A DNA stretch of 64,000 nucleotides from Lutimonas halocynthiae (lineage in GTDB: Bacteria; Bacteroidota; Bacteroidia; Flavobacteriales; Flavobacteriaceae): assembly GCF_030409835.1 (NCBI RefSeq), contig NZ_JAUFQO010000001.1, positions 62,001-126,000 on the forward strand. The letters run 5' to 3'. Below the pieces are notes generated by a model that did no database searches, had not been told where the DNA came from, and worked only from the letters and a program-made list of their open reading frames with translations. Shown here one piece after another: positions 55,182-64,000 of this stretch. A program made the translations under genes and the position numbers. Every line of letters begins with the position of its first letter. Position 1 is the first letter of the stretch.

Positions 55182-55189
55182 TAATTTTG
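55182..55189 (+). promoter_or_regulatory. Putative -7 box of prs
   Basis: TAATTTTG followed by C fits TAnnTTTG, 42 bases before the prs ATG. Confidence 0.4.
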
Positions 55190-55231
55190 CATACGCAATA
55201 ATTCACACAAAATCCTTAAAAACAAATCTTT

Positions 55232-56173
55232 ATGCAATCTGAATCACTAACACCAAAAATTTTCGCTTCTTCACAAAGTAAAGTATTAGCCGAAAAAATT
55301 GCTGAGGCCTATGGTATGCATCTCGGAAATGTTAGAAAAACGATGTTTAGCGACGGTGAATTTCAAGTTTGTTTTGAAGAATCGATTAGAGGAAGAAGAA
55401 TATTCTTGATAGGCTCGACAAATCCTCCTAATGACAATTTAATGGAAATGCTGTTAATGATAGACGCTGCAAAAAGAGCTTCTGCCAGACATATTACAGC
55501 AGTTATGCCCTATTTCGGATGGGCTCGTCAGGATAGAAAAGACCAACCTCGTGTACCTATTGCTGCCAAAATGGTTGCCAAAATTCTACAAGCTGCTGGC
55601 GCAACAAGAGTAATGACAATGGATTTACACGCTGATCAAATTCAAGGATTTTTTGAAATCCCTGTGGATCATTTGTTTGCATCTACCATCTTTTTACCTC
55701 ATGTTGAAGCTATGAATCTTGACAATATTACCATCGCTTCACCTGATATGGGTGGTTCTAAAAGAGCCTATGCCTATTCCAAGTTTCTTAAATGCGAAGT
55801 AGTGATTTGCTACAAACAAAGAAAAAAGGCAAATGTGATAGATACCATGGAAGTAATTGGGAATGTTGAAGGTAGAAATGTGATCCTTGTAGATGACATG
55901 GTTGACACTGCCGGAACCTTAACAAAAGCCGCAAATATTATGATGGAAAGAGGTGCTATTAGCGTTAGAGCGATAACAACGCATGCAATTCTTTCAGGAA
56001 AAGCTTATGAAAGGATAGAAAGCTCTGATTTAAAGGAACTTATAGTCACTGATACGGTGCCATTAAAACAACAGAGTTCTAAGATAAAAGTTGTAACTTG
56101 CGCCCCTTTATTTGCGGATGTGATGAAGATGGTTCAGTCCAATACATCGATCAGCGGTAAATTTATAATGTAA
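55232..56173 (+). CDS. prs: Ribose-phosphate pyrophosphokinase
   Basis: PRPP synthase transfers pyrophosphate from ATP to ribose-5-phosphate, feeding nucleotide, His and Trp synthesis. The 313-residue cytosolic protein has the family marks: [16 protein letters not shown] (about 38-53), [11 protein letters not shown] (about 94-104), the PPi-binding [11 protein letters not shown] (about 130-140) and the PRPP loop [14 protein letters not shown] (about 213-226). Length is standard. rplY follows after 19 bases, and the pair is conserved in flavobacteria. Confidence 0.97.
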   Translation: MQSESLTPKIFASSQSKVLAEKIAEAYGMHLGNVRKTMFSDGEFQVCFEESIRGRRIFLIGSTNPPNDNLMEMLLMIDAAKRASARHITAVMPYFGWARQDRKDQPRVPIAAKMVAKILQAAGATRVMTMDLHADQIQGFFEIPVDHLFASTIFLPHVEAMNLDNITIASPDMGGSKRAYAYSKFLKCEVVICYKQRKKANVIDTMEVIGNVEGRNVILVDDMVDTAGTLTKAANIMMERGAISVRAITTHAILSGKAYERIESSDLKELIVTDTVPLKQQSSKIKVVTCAPLFADVMKMVQSNTSISGKFIM

Positions 56174-56192
56174 ACTAAATAAATATAAAATA

Positions 56193-56837
56193 ATGAAATC
56201 GATTACAATCAAAGGATCTAAAAGAGAAAGCGTGGGCAAGGTATCTACCAAAGCCTTACGTAATGCTGGAAAGGTTCCTTGCGTATTATACGGAGGAGAC
56301 CAAGCATTGCATTTTGCAGCAGATGAACTAGCGTTCAGCAAATTGGTATATACTCCAAATGTATATACTGCAACGATTGAACTTGAAAGTGGTGAAAAAT
56401 TGAAAGCAATTTTACAAGACATTCAATTCCATCCAGTTTCTGATAAAATTCTACACGTAGATTTTTATGAGTTATCTGAAGACAAAGAAGTTACTATGGA
56501 CATTCCATTAAGACTTATTGGAAATTCTCCAGGTGTATTGCTAGGTGGAAACTTACGTAACCCTTTTAGAACATTAAGAGTAAAAGCAATTCCATCAAAA
56601 TTGCCTGACTTTATTAATGCAGATATTTCTGAGATACAAATCGGAGATAAATTAACAGTTGCCGATCTTTCTACAGGTGATTTCGCAATTCTTCATCCTG
56701 ACAATACAGTTGTTGTTCAGGTTAGAGTTTCTCGTCTTGCTGTTGAATCAGAAGATGAAGACGACGATGCTGAAGGAGAAGTTGCTGAAGGAGCAGAAGG
56801 AGAAGCTAGTGCAGAAGCTGCACCAGCCGCTGAATAA
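56193..56837 (+). CDS. rplY: Large ribosomal subunit protein L25/CTC
   Basis: This is the CTC form of L25 (214 residues), which binds 5S rRNA. The L25 domain (about 1-90) starts [16 protein letters not shown] and has [10 protein letters not shown]; the second beta domain runs from about 95 to 185 ([16 protein letters not shown]). The tail is Glu/Ala-rich (about 185-214) and probably disordered. It is co-transcribed with prs and ends at a strong terminator. Confidence 0.95.
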   Translation: MKSITIKGSKRESVGKVSTKALRNAGKVPCVLYGGDQALHFAADELAFSKLVYTPNVYTATIELESGEKLKAILQDIQFHPVSDKILHVDFYELSEDKEVTMDIPLRLIGNSPGVLLGGNLRNPFRTLRVKAIPSKLPDFINADISEIQIGDKLTVADLSTGDFAILHPDNTVVVQVRVSRLAVESEDEDDDAEGEVAEGAEGEASAEAAPAAE

Positions 56838-56856
56838 ATCTCAACTTATCAGTTAT

Positions 56857-56894
56857 AAAAAAGCTTTCCATAATTCGGAAAGCTTTTTTTTTAT
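56857..56894 (+). terminator. Terminator of prs-rplY
   Basis: AAAAAAGCTTTCC (56857-56869) pairs with GGAAAGCTTTTTT (56877-56889), followed by further T. The stem starts 20 bases past the rplY stop; the T-run ends 10 bases before pth. Confidence 0.9.
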
Positions 56895-56903
56895 CTTTAC
56901 AAT

Positions 56904-57530
56904 ATGAATTTCTTACAAAAACTAAGGTTTGTTTTTGAATCAAAAAATAATATTGAACCAGACATGAAAAAATACCTAATTGTTGGTCTTGGTAATATTG
57001 GCGAGAAATATCACAATACCCGTCATAATATTGGTTTCAGCGTATTAGACTCACTTGCTAAAAAGGAGCAAATTACATTTGAGACCAAAAAGCTTGGTGA
57101 CATTGCCCGTTTCAGATATAAGGGAAGAACCTTCATCCTTTTGAAACCCAGCACCTTTATGAATCTCAGTGGAAAAGCACTTCATTATTGGCAAAAAATT
57201 GAGAACATCCCTCTTGAAAATGTTCTGGTTATTACCGATGATTTAAATCTTCCTTTCGGGACTTTAAGACTCAAGGCAAAAGGCAGTGCAGGAGGCCATA
57301 ACGGTTTGACCAATATCAATGAAGTCATACAAACCCAAAACTATGCGCGATTGCGTTTTGGTATTGGCAGTGAATATGGCAAAGGACGACAAATAGATTA
57401 CGTTTTAGGCCAGTGGGACAAAGAAGAACAAGAAATCTTAAATGACCGAATAGACAAATGCACCAAAGCAGTTACCTCCTTCGCTTTGGCTGGTTTGGCG
57501 AATACTATGAATACTTTTAATGGGAAGTGA
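56904..57530 (+). CDS. pth: Peptidyl-tRNA hydrolase
   Basis: Pth frees tRNA from prematurely released peptidyl-tRNA. The 208-residue protein has LIVGLGNIGEKYHNTRHNIGF (Asn and catalytic His, about 24-44), LLKPSTFMNLSGKA (about 80-93), TDDLNLPFGTLRLKAKGSAGGHNGL (about 112-136). The ATG at 56904 adds a 20-residue N-terminal extension to the core start at 56964; flavobacterial Pth commonly has such an extension, so 56904 is kept. Identification is secure. Confidence 0.95.
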   Translation: MNFLQKLRFVFESKNNIEPDMKKYLIVGLGNIGEKYHNTRHNIGFSVLDSLAKKEQITFETKKLGDIARFRYKGRTFILLKPSTFMNLSGKALHYWQKIENIPLENVLVITDDLNLPFGTLRLKAKGSAGGHNGLTNINEVIQTQNYARLRFGIGSEYGKGRQIDYVLGQWDKEEQEILNDRIDKCTKAVTSFALAGLANTMNTFNGK

Positions 57531-58207
57531 TGTTGGTTTCTCAAAGTGAGAAACTTTATTTTTGATGCCCCAAAAACGAGCTATACTTGCTTCGTGGCAG
57601 ATGGATTCATTAAAAAACAAATTTTTTGATATTGTTTTTGTTCTTTTGCCTTGATGCAAAAGAACGAAAAGATCAAGGCTGATTTTATTTTCCTGTGCAT
57701 CTCTTTAATAATTTTTGGCCAACGCAGCCTAAGTCGTTTCACTCGAAGGCTGCTACCTCTCGCCCTTCTAAAATTATCAGGATGCAATACGGAAAACAAA
57801 ATAGGCCGCCTCGGATATATAGTAAAACCGTTGATCGGATCGAAGCTTTTGCGTCAGTGTAGTTGTAAAAGCGCGTAAAGAATTTTTGAAACCCTGCCTG
57901 TCGGCAGACAGGCTTGGAAAAAATTTAGCGCTTTGATAACGGTTTTTAGGCGTTCGATAGAAAAGCCTAAAAAACACCTCGTAAAAGTTACCTCCTTTTT
58001 TTTGGTTCGTTTTTTTTGGAGGAGCAAAAAAAGATGAACAAGTAATAATATTATATCCTTTTTATTTGATAAAGGAAAAAGGGGAAGAAATAAAATATCG
58101 CTATTCATCATTACAATCAAAAACCCCTAAATTAGACTAGAAATCATAGCGATAAAATTCAATACCTCTATTGAATTGAAATACTACTATAATAAAAGAC
58201 AACATAA
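57531..58207. repeat. Non-coding region with nested palindromes
   Basis: 677 bases without a supported gene. GTTCTTTTGC/GCAAAAGAAC (57640-57665) is a perfect 10-bp hairpin. From 57824 to 57946 four stems are nested: AAAACCGTT/AACGGTTTT, AAAGCGC/GCGCTTT, AATTTTT/AAAAATT and GCCTGTC/GACAGGC (57896-57913). The region reads like an interspersed structured repeat rather than decayed coding DNA. Confidence 0.6.
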
Positions 58208-58747
58208 ATGACGCTACAAAAAAAATATTTTAACATCCTTTTCCCAATTCTTCTACTTATATCATTCAATAGTTTCAGTCAAGAAACAGCACTTGAGGAG
58301 TTTTCAAAAGAAACACTACTAAGTGCAGCAAGGGATATCATAAAAGATGCTGGTGTTTGTGCCTTGATCACTTTAGACGAGCAGGGGCTTCCTTCTACAA
58401 GGGTAATGGATCCATTTCTTCCAGAAGATGATTTCACGGTTTGGCTTGGCACCAATCCACATAGCAGAAAGGTGAAACAAATAAAAAGTAATTCAAAAGT
58501 GACCTTGTATTATTTGGATAAAAATTCTTCGGGATATGTGGTGATTCAAGGAACCGCCTCTTTAGTAAATGATCAGGCAAGTAAAGACAAGTGGTGGAAA
58601 ACTGAATGGGATGCCTTCTATCCAAATAACACAGATGCCTTTCAATTGATAAAAATTTCTCCTGAAAGGCTCGAAGTTATTAGCTATACCCACAATATTA
58701 TAGGTGATCCTAAAACATGGGAAGTCCCTGTCGTGATCTTTAAATAA
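58208..58747 (+). CDS. Pyridoxamine 5'-phosphate oxidase-like protein with signal peptide
   Basis: The 179-residue protein has a clear signal peptide (1-25, FNSFSQ) before a PPOX-type split barrel (about 35-175): VCALITLDEQGLPSTRVMDPF (first strands), FTVWLGTNPHSRKVKQIKSNSKVTLYYLD (flavin-phosphate side), YVVIQGTASLVND. Most such general-stress FMN proteins are cytosolic, so export is unusual. Substrate and cofactor (FMN, F420 or heme) are unknown. Confidence 0.8.
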   Translation: MTLQKKYFNILFPILLLISFNSFSQETALEEFSKETLLSAARDIIKDAGVCALITLDEQGLPSTRVMDPFLPEDDFTVWLGTNPHSRKVKQIKSNSKVTLYYLDKNSSGYVVIQGTASLVNDQASKDKWWKTEWDAFYPNNTDAFQLIKISPERLEVISYTHNIIGDPKTWEVPVVIFK

Positions 58748-58774
58748 ATGAAATCGTTTTTCTCTCGAACGGTT

Positions 58775-60628
58775 CTACTCCACCGTAACCGATTTGGCTA
58801 AATTTCTTGGTTGATCTACATTACAATTACGCATTACCGCAATATGATATGATAACAACTGCAATGGAATCGTTGTCAATAAAGGTGAAAACGCTTCTAC
58901 CGTTTCTGGAATCTCGATTACGTGGTCAGCTATCTTTTTTACGGTAACATCACCTTCGGTTACAATGGCGATAATTTTACCTTTTCTTGACTTTATCTCT
59001 TGAATATTGCTCACTACTTTTTCGTAATGACCTTTATTTGTAGCGATTACCACAACTGGCATTCTATCATCAATCAAAGCAATCGGACCATGCTTCATTT
59101 CCGCTGCAGGATATCCTTCGGCGTGTATATATGAAATCTCCTTTAATTTTAATGCGCCTTCTAAGGCTACCGGAAAATTAAAACCTCTACCTAAATACAA
59201 ACAGTTGGTTGAAAGCATGTACTCTTTGGCAATGTCTCTAACGCGATCGTCAATACTTAATAGTTGCTGCACTTTTGCCGGAATTAATTCCAACTCTTGT
59301 AAATGCATTCTATAATCAGCGCTTGACATAGTCCCTTTAGCTCTTGCCAACCTCAATCCCATTAATAACAATAATGTGATCTGCGTTGTAAAAGCTTTTG
59401 TTGATGCAACACCAATCTCAGGTCCTGCATGTGTATAAGCACCTGAATCATTTTCTCTTGAAATTGAAGAGCCAACTACATTACAAATACCAAATACAAA
59501 TGCCCCTTTAGATCTTGCCAGCTTAATAGCAGCCAAAGTATCTGCTGTTTCTCCTGACTGAGAAATGGCAATCACAATATCCTTCTCAGAAATCACTGGG
59601 TTTCTGTATCTAAATTCCGAAGCATATTCTACTTCAACAGGAATCCTGGCAAATTCTTCAAATATATATTCACCAACAAGACCAGCGTGCCAAGATGTTC
59701 CGCAAGCCACTATAATGATTCTATCAGCATTAAGAAAACGCTTCATATTGTTCTCTAACCCGGATAATTTGATAATACCTTCATCAACGAGCATACGTCC
59801 TCTGAAAGTGTCTATAATCGCTCTTGGTTGCTCGTGTATCTCCTTCAGCATAAAATGCTCATAGCCTCCTTTTTCAATCTCCTCCAAATTCATTTTTAAC
59901 TGCTGAATATTGGTGTCAATCAAAACATCATCCTTAATCTTTCTGACTTTTACTTCTCTACCCTTTTTGATGATAGCCATTTCTTCATCTTCAAGGTATA
60001 TGGCGTCTTTGGTATATTCAAGAAATGGAGAAGCATCTGAAGCAATAAAAAATTCCTGAAAATCTTTACCTATTCCAATGGCAATAGGGCTTCCTAATTT
60101 GGCGACTACTATTTCATCCGGCTTAGTTTTATCAAAAACAGCAATCGCATATGCTCCGATTACCTGGTTTAATGCAATTTGAACTGCCTTTCCTAATTTG
60201 ACGTCTTCTGTCGTTTTGATTTCTTCTATCAAATTGATCAAAACTTCAGTATCTGTATCGCTATGAAATGTATAACCCCTGCTGATCAATTCTTGTTTTA
60301 TGGTATCATAATTTTCAATGATTCCATTGTGCACGATCACTAAATCACCTGATTGAGAAGTATGTGGATGTGAGTTAAGGTCATTTGGTATACCATGAGT
60401 TGCCCAACGAGTATGGCCTATGCCAATAGTTCCGTTTTCAGAGATTTCTTCTTGAACTCTTTCTTCTAAACTTGACACTTTCCCTTTGGTTTTTGCCAGA
60501 TTCACCTGATTTCCATCAAACAACATCACACCGGCGCTGTCATAGCCCCTGTATTCTAACCTTTTTAAACCATTCATGATAATCGGATAGGCTTCACGAT
60601 AGCCTATATAACCTGTAATTCCACACAT
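58775..60628 (-). CDS. glmS: Glutamine-fructose-6-phosphate aminotransferase
   Basis: GlmS makes glucosamine-6-phosphate from fructose-6-phosphate and glutamine for peptidoglycan and LPS. The 617-residue protein has the Ntn glutaminase domain with Cys2 (MCGITGYIG) and RLEYRGYDSAG (about 22-32), HTRWATHG, then two SIS domains (ACGTSWHAG, ISQSGETADT, STKAFTTQ) and the terminal LAKSVTVE. Length is standard. It is transcribed after the DUF4270 gene on the same strand; a hairpin pair lies between them. Confidence 0.97.
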   Translation of the reverse strand: MCGITGYIGYREAYPIIMNGLKRLEYRGYDSAGVMLFDGNQVNLAKTKGKVSSLEERVQEEISENGTIGIGHTRWATHGIPNDLNSHPHTSQSGDLVIVHNGIIENYDTIKQELISRGYTFHSDTDTEVLINLIEEIKTTEDVKLGKAVQIALNQVIGAYAIAVFDKTKPDEIVVAKLGSPIAIGIGKDFQEFFIASDASPFLEYTKDAIYLEDEEMAIIKKGREVKVRKIKDDVLIDTNIQQLKMNLEEIEKGGYEHFMLKEIHEQPRAIIDTFRGRMLVDEGIIKLSGLENNMKRFLNADRIIIVACGTSWHAGLVGEYIFEEFARIPVEVEYASEFRYRNPVISEKDIVIAISQSGETADTLAAIKLARSKGAFVFGICNVVGSSISRENDSGAYTHAGPEIGVASTKAFTTQITLLLLMGLRLARAKGTMSSADYRMHLQELELIPAKVQQLLSIDDRVRDIAKEYMLSTNCLYLGRGFNFPVALEGALKLKEISYIHAEGYPAAEMKHGPIALIDDRMPVVVIATNKGHYEKVVSNIQEIKSRKGKIIAIVTEGDVTVKKIADHVIEIPETVEAFSPLLTTIPLQLLSYHIAVMRNCNVDQPRNLAKSVTVE

Positions 60629-60663
60629 TCTATTTGAGTATTAAAATATTATACAAAACGCAA

Positions 60664-60734
60664 ATCCTGACAACTTATTATCTAGGGTGAGAATTCCTAA
60701 AAATTGTCAGGATCTAAATTTTGACGAATTTAGA
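60664..60734 (-). promoter_or_regulatory. Hairpins between DUF4270 and glmS
   Basis: TCTAAATT (60713-60720) and AATTTAGA (60727-60734) form a hairpin just past the DUF4270 stop. ATCCTGACAA (60664-60673) and TTGTCAGGAT (60704-60713) form a second, longer-looped stem before glmS. No glmS ribozyme is expected in this group. They may be a processing or attenuation site. Confidence 0.4.
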
Positions 60735-60737
60735 TAA

Positions 60738-62354
60738 TTATTCCGAATAAAATATTTCCAATTTTATCCTTTTTGCGTCATCCGCTGGTAAATTTCCGTG
60801 TAAAACGACACCTTTAGGAATATAATTCCATTTCTGAATAATAGTGTCAATATTTTGAGTATTCAGTTCGTCCGTAGCAACACTATTTTTAAGTGCCAAT
60901 TTAGAAAGTGCAACGGGCTCGTCTCCTTTAATCATCTTAGTAAGATAATCAGTAATTCTAAATTTGTAATAATCTGGATTCCCTTCATCATCATAAACCA
61001 GCCTTCCACCAAATACTTCAGGGCCAAATCTAAAATTATAAAAATCATTAATCATTGAATCAAAATCATATTTATATAGGTACAGCCTATCCGGAACAAC
61101 ACTTTGTTCTCCATCTACATAAAAAACCAAATTCGCTTCGTTAATAAGTAAACTCTGTTGTCTTAAAAAATCAAGTGTTTCATCATCAAACATGTCAATG
61201 ATTACTTCAGAACCAGCGGCTCCCTGAACGTACAAACTGCTTTCTCCATTTTCAGTATCTGGATTAAATAAAGCTTCTTCTACTTTTGAACCAGCATAAG
61301 ACCTTTCATAATAACCAGTACTAACGCCACCAAAAGAGTAAATTTGTCTTTGCTTTGTCTTTACTATTACATCCGACTCTCCTGTTACACCGTTATTATT
61401 AAGATCTTCATCTGCACCTTCAGTAGTTAAAACGTCATTCGTATAATAAATACTCATTGATCCATTAAAGGCTGGTATGTTAATCAGCGATCCATCAAAA
61501 CCATCTGCATCTATATATAAGCCTCTAAAATACCGAACAAAATTATCGTTACTTAGAAAATCCGAAGGATTGTTATGGTTAATAAATCGTTCCGTAAAAA
61601 ACTGCTCATCCAGATCAAACTTCATCGATGGTGATGAATTGGGTGATTGAATCGTATCTATATCGTCAACAGTACTTGGGTCACCATCTAAATACCTTCT
61701 TTCAACATACAAAACTGTATCATTTCTATTGGGTTTGAACATGCCCTCATGTAACTTGTCATTTTTAACATATTCTTTATCAGAATAATACTTATTTGAC
61801 TGCGTCGGATCGTCAGGATCCAGTGAATTCAAAAAAGTTCCTAATTCAAATACGGCAATTGAAAACTCCAGGTCTTGATTTCCATAAATAGAGTCTAAAC
61901 TAAAGTTTGGAACCTGAATGGTATCACCGTCATCATCCAATATTGGTGCTCCAGATATCGGATCTACCGCATCCTGGTCACCATCTCTTGTAGAAAAGTA
62001 TGGGATGTCGAGTACTACCCGATCGATTATAGCATTATCCCCAAAATCAGCGCCAAAGGTTGGCAAATATACTTGCGATATTTGGTCACTTTTTAACGTT
62101 CCAAAGTTGGAGTTGCTATTAACACCCAATAAATACAATGGGTTGTATGAAGGGTCGTTATTATCGACCCTAGATGAATCGATATTCCGATGATATGCAA
62201 CTACCTCAAGAATCGTATCCCCTATATTAAAGGGTCTTTGACCCGTAAGATCTACTCCAATATCTTCGAGATCTTGTTCACATGAAATTATTCCTAATAA
62301 AAATATGATTCCTACACCAATATTTCTAAAAATGGCAAATTTTTTAGATGACAT
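60738..62354 (-). CDS. DUF4270 lipoprotein
   Basis: The 538-residue lipoprotein has a lipobox (GIISCEQ, Cys near residue 26) and a long beta-rich body full of Asp, Asn and Gly. DUF4270 (PF14092) proteins are common in Bacteroidota, with no assigned function. It lies between the glycogen-synthase-like gene and glmS, a conserved flavobacterial order. A surface or periplasmic polysaccharide-related role is only suggested by neighbours. Confidence 0.8.
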   Translation of the reverse strand: MSSKKFAIFRNIGVGIIFLLGIISCEQDLEDIGVDLTGQRPFNIGDTILEVVAYHRNIDSSRVDNNDPSYNPLYLLGVNSNSNFGTLKSDQISQVYLPTFGADFGDNAIIDRVVLDIPYFSTRDGDQDAVDPISGAPILDDDGDTIQVPNFSLDSIYGNQDLEFSIAVFELGTFLNSLDPDDPTQSNKYYSDKEYVKNDKLHEGMFKPNRNDTVLYVERRYLDGDPSTVDDIDTIQSPNSSPSMKFDLDEQFFTERFINHNNPSDFLSNDNFVRYFRGLYIDADGFDGSLINIPAFNGSMSIYYTNDVLTTEGADEDLNNNGVTGESDVIVKTKQRQIYSFGGVSTGYYERSYAGSKVEEALFNPDTENGESSLYVQGAAGSEVIIDMFDDETLDFLRQQSLLINEANLVFYVDGEQSVVPDRLYLYKYDFDSMINDFYNFRFGPEVFGGRLVYDDEGNPDYYKFRITDYLTKMIKGDEPVALSKLALKNSVATDELNTQNIDTIIQKWNYIPKGVVLHGNLPADDAKRIKLEIFYSE

Positions 62355-62382
62355 AAATTATTCTTGAATGTTAAAGCAATAT

Positions 62383-63192
62383 TTATAAAACTTTATTGAG
62401 ATAAAAGTCGGAATACGCTTCGGTAAATCCTTCTATCGGTTGGTAGTCGAGTACAGGAATGTCAAGTTTGTCTATCGCCGCAGAGAGATCATCATTTAGT
62501 TCTTCACTCCCTTTAATAACAGCGTCAGAGTTTTCCATGGCAATTTTGACAAAACTATCACCATTTCCTTTCGAAAATGACCCTAATTTATCCTCGGAAA
62601 TCTGATCAAACTTAATCTTATTAATCAGTCCCTGACCATCTAAAACACCTGCATTTTGGTAATTAAATGCCGAAGTGACGATCTTGCTATCTGCAAATAA
62701 AGGATCGTTTTTGTAATATTCTCTTAAATATAGTGGTAGCAAAGAAGCCATCCATCCATGAATATGAATAATATCAGGAGACCAATTTAATTTTTTTACC
62801 GTCTCTACAACACCCTTGGCAAAAAATATTGCTCTTTCGTCATTGTCAGCGAAAAGGTTTCCTTCTTCATCATAAAAAACTGCTTTTCTTTTGAAATACT
62901 CTTCGTTATCGATAAAATAAACTTGCATTCTTTCTTTAGGAAGTGAAGCAACTTTAATGATCAATGGCATATCCATGTCATTGATTATCAAGTTCATACC
63001 AGACAATCTTATTACTTCATGCAACTGATGTCTCCTTTCATTGATCACTCCAAATCTCGGCATGAACATCCTTATTTGCGCACCTTGATGATGCATTTCC
63101 TTTGGAACTTCAAATGCCATTTTTGACACTTCAGTTTCGGGTAAATAGGGGGTTAATTCAGACGAAATATAAAGGATTCTCTTATCTTTCAT
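62383..63192 (-). CDS. Glycogen-synthase-like protein (N-terminal GT5 half only)
   Basis: The 269-residue protein resembles the N-terminal half of bacterial glycogen synthases: LYISSELTPYLPETEVSKMAFEVPKEMHHQGAQIRMFMPRFGVIN, ERAIFFAKGVVETVKKLNWSPDIIHIHGWMASLLPLYL. The KTGG-type ADP-glucose loop near residue 15 is replaced by PETEV, and the C-terminal Rossmann half (about 200 residues) is absent. It is therefore unlikely to be a full synthase. Flavobacteria keep this short form next to panC and the DUF4270 gene, which suggests another role. Confidence 0.75.
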   Translation of the reverse strand: MKDKRILYISSELTPYLPETEVSKMAFEVPKEMHHQGAQIRMFMPRFGVINERRHQLHEVIRLSGMNLIINDMDMPLIIKVASLPKERMQVYFIDNEEYFKRKAVFYDEEGNLFADNDERAIFFAKGVVETVKKLNWSPDIIHIHGWMASLLPLYLREYYKNDPLFADSKIVTSAFNYQNAGVLDGQGLINKIKFDQISEDKLGSFSKGNGDSFVKIAMENSDAVIKGSEELNDDLSAAIDKLDIPVLDYQPIEGFTEAYSDFYLNKVL

Positions 63193-63216
63193 TTATCATT
63201 CTATTTTGGATCGGTG

Positions 63217-63224
63217 CAAAATTA
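63217..63224 (-). promoter_or_regulatory. Putative -7 box of the glycogen-synthase-like gene
   Basis: On the minus strand TAATTTTG followed by C, 24 bases before the start codon, fits TAnnTTTG, in the divergent gap to panC. Confidence 0.4.
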
Positions 63225-63294
63225 CGAAATTATATGCGAAATTCGAATTAAAATCTTAAGTTTGAGGCTCCAATTAACAATATTTAACAGCAAA

Positions 63295-64000
63295 ATGGAG
63301 GTTTTCAAAACCATAAAATCTCTTCAGCAATCATTATCTCTTAAAGATGACCATTTAACTTTAGGATTAGTACCTACTATGGGTGCGCTTCACGAAGGCC
63401 ATCTTTCAATAGTAAGGAGAGCCAAGGAAGAAAATAATTTGGTTGTTGTGAGCATTTTTGTCAATCCTACTCAGTTCGATAAAAAAGAGGATTTAATCAA
63501 TTACCCAAGTACAATTGACGCCGATCTTGAGGCCTTAGAATCATTGGGTTGCGATTATGTATTCACCCCAACTGTTGAAGAAGTATACCAAGGGGATACG
63601 CGATCTGAAGCATTTAGTTTTGACGGACTCGATAGCGTGATGGAGGGTAAACACAGACAAGGTCACTTTGACGGAGTAGCTACTATTGTTAAAAAACTAT
63701 TTCAGATCACCAAGCCGGATAAAGCATATTTCGGAGAAAAAGATTATCAACAACTTTTGATTATAAAGAAAATGGTTGATTTAGAATCTATTCCGATTGT
63801 CATCGTTCCTGTTCAAATTTATAGAGAAATAGATGGTTTGGCAATGAGCTCAAGAAACACAAGACTTACTGAAAATCAACGCAATGCAGCTCCTGAAATT
63901 TACCAGACTTTATTAAAAAGCAAAAAAATATTTAACAATAATGATCTTGACAGTGTTAAAAGTTTTGTTAAAAATGAGTTTATACAAAACAAGGACCTTC
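63295..64000 (+). CDS. panC: Pantothenate synthetase, partial (window end)
   Basis: PanC joins pantoate and beta-alanine with ATP to make pantothenate. The ATG at 63295 opens a frame running past the window end (235 codons seen). Motifs: VPTMGALHEGHLSI (HxGH-type, about 25-38), FVNPTQFDKKEDL (about 57-69), KPDKAYFGEKDYQQL (about 140-154), and SSRNTRL, the KMSKS-like loop. It is divergent from the glycogen-synthase-like gene. The C-terminus is outside the window. Confidence 0.95.
   Translation, partial: MEVFKTIKSLQQSLSLKDDHLTLGLVPTMGALHEGHLSIVRRAKEENNLVVVSIFVNPTQFDKKEDLINYPSTIDADLEALESLGCDYVFTPTVEEVYQGDTRSEAFSFDGLDSVMEGKHRQGHFDGVATIVKKLFQITKPDKAYFGEKDYQQLLIIKKMVDLESIPIVIVPVQIYREIDGLAMSSRNTRLTENQRNAAPEIYQTLLKSKKIFNNNDLDSVKSFVKNEFIQNKDL

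Noticed and set aside
57581-58120. Several 65-90-codon minus-strand frames and a plus-strand frame after pth
   Set aside because: They overlap each other in a palindrome-rich spacer, have no domain and show repeat-derived composition.
60629-60737. glmS ribozyme
   Set aside because: Known in Firmicutes and a few others; the 109-base gap is too short and lacks the conserved core.

Overview
The window is a piece of a Bacteroidota chromosome, almost certainly a marine or aquatic member of the Flavobacteriaceae. Supporting signs: AT-rich DNA; starts without purine-rich Shine-Dalgarno sequences; promoter -7 boxes of the TAnnTTTG type; lineage-typical gene pairs (rplM-rpsI, rpsB-tsf, pyrH-frr, panC / glycogen-synthase-like / DUF4270 / glmS); many lipoproteins with SC-type lipoboxes; and a large membrane pyrophosphatase. 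The genus cannot be fixed from the sequence alone.

Layout. 0-11.3 kb is a mostly plus-strand housekeeping block: ribosomal proteins L13, S9 and S2, EF-Ts, UMP kinase, ribosome recycling factor, an RND/MMPL-type exporter, a lone RfbA-like nucleotidyltransferase, AsnRS and sigma-54. 11.3-18.0 kb is minus strand: a beta-barrel protein, a three-gene operon (flavin reductase, M20 hydrolase, P-loop NTPase) and two pyrophosphatases of different type (membrane ion-pumping HppA and soluble Ppa). 18.2-19.6 kb holds an SdpR/SdpI pair with an evident operator, and an acetyltransferase. 19.8-34.3 kb is a plus-strand catabolic and envelope region: two serine hydrolases, a YfcC-type permease, a 3-keto-glycoside-type pair (DUF1080 plus Gfo/Idh/MocA), two SGNH esterases, an aldo/keto reductase, a HAD phosphatase, an amidohydrolase, an SMP-30 lactonase and a lipocalin.

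34.3-49.3 kb starts with an unusual pyruvate-kinase-like protein and continues as a stress-type cluster around an AraC regulator. Leftward lie DUF308/HdeD and M48 metalloprotease genes. Rightward lie a glycine-zipper/coiled-coil protein, a tandem CsbD protein, a second DUF308 protein, two outer-membrane proteins, a sulfatase and a UbiB-type kinase.

49.3-55.0 kb is accessory. Tandem ~150-bp repeats with a covarying hairpin are followed by a 4,988-bp integrative islet inserted in tRNA-Leu(CAA). The islet has a 59-bp direct repeat at its ends, a tyrosine recombinase, matching 21-bp arm-like repeats inside both ends, two small membrane genes flanked by inverted repeats like cassettes, a winged-helix protein and a NUMOD4/HNH protein. 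It brings its own terminator for the restored tRNA.

55.0-64.0 kb returns to housekeeping: prs, rplY, pth, a nested-palindrome repeat region, a secreted PPOX-like protein, glmS, a DUF4270 lipoprotein, a shortened glycogen-synthase-like protein, and panC cut by the window end. The best candidates for undescribed biology are the islet with its cassette-like units, the covarying tandem hairpins, the dispersed pseudoknot-capable repeat, and the flavin reductase/M20/P-loop operon.
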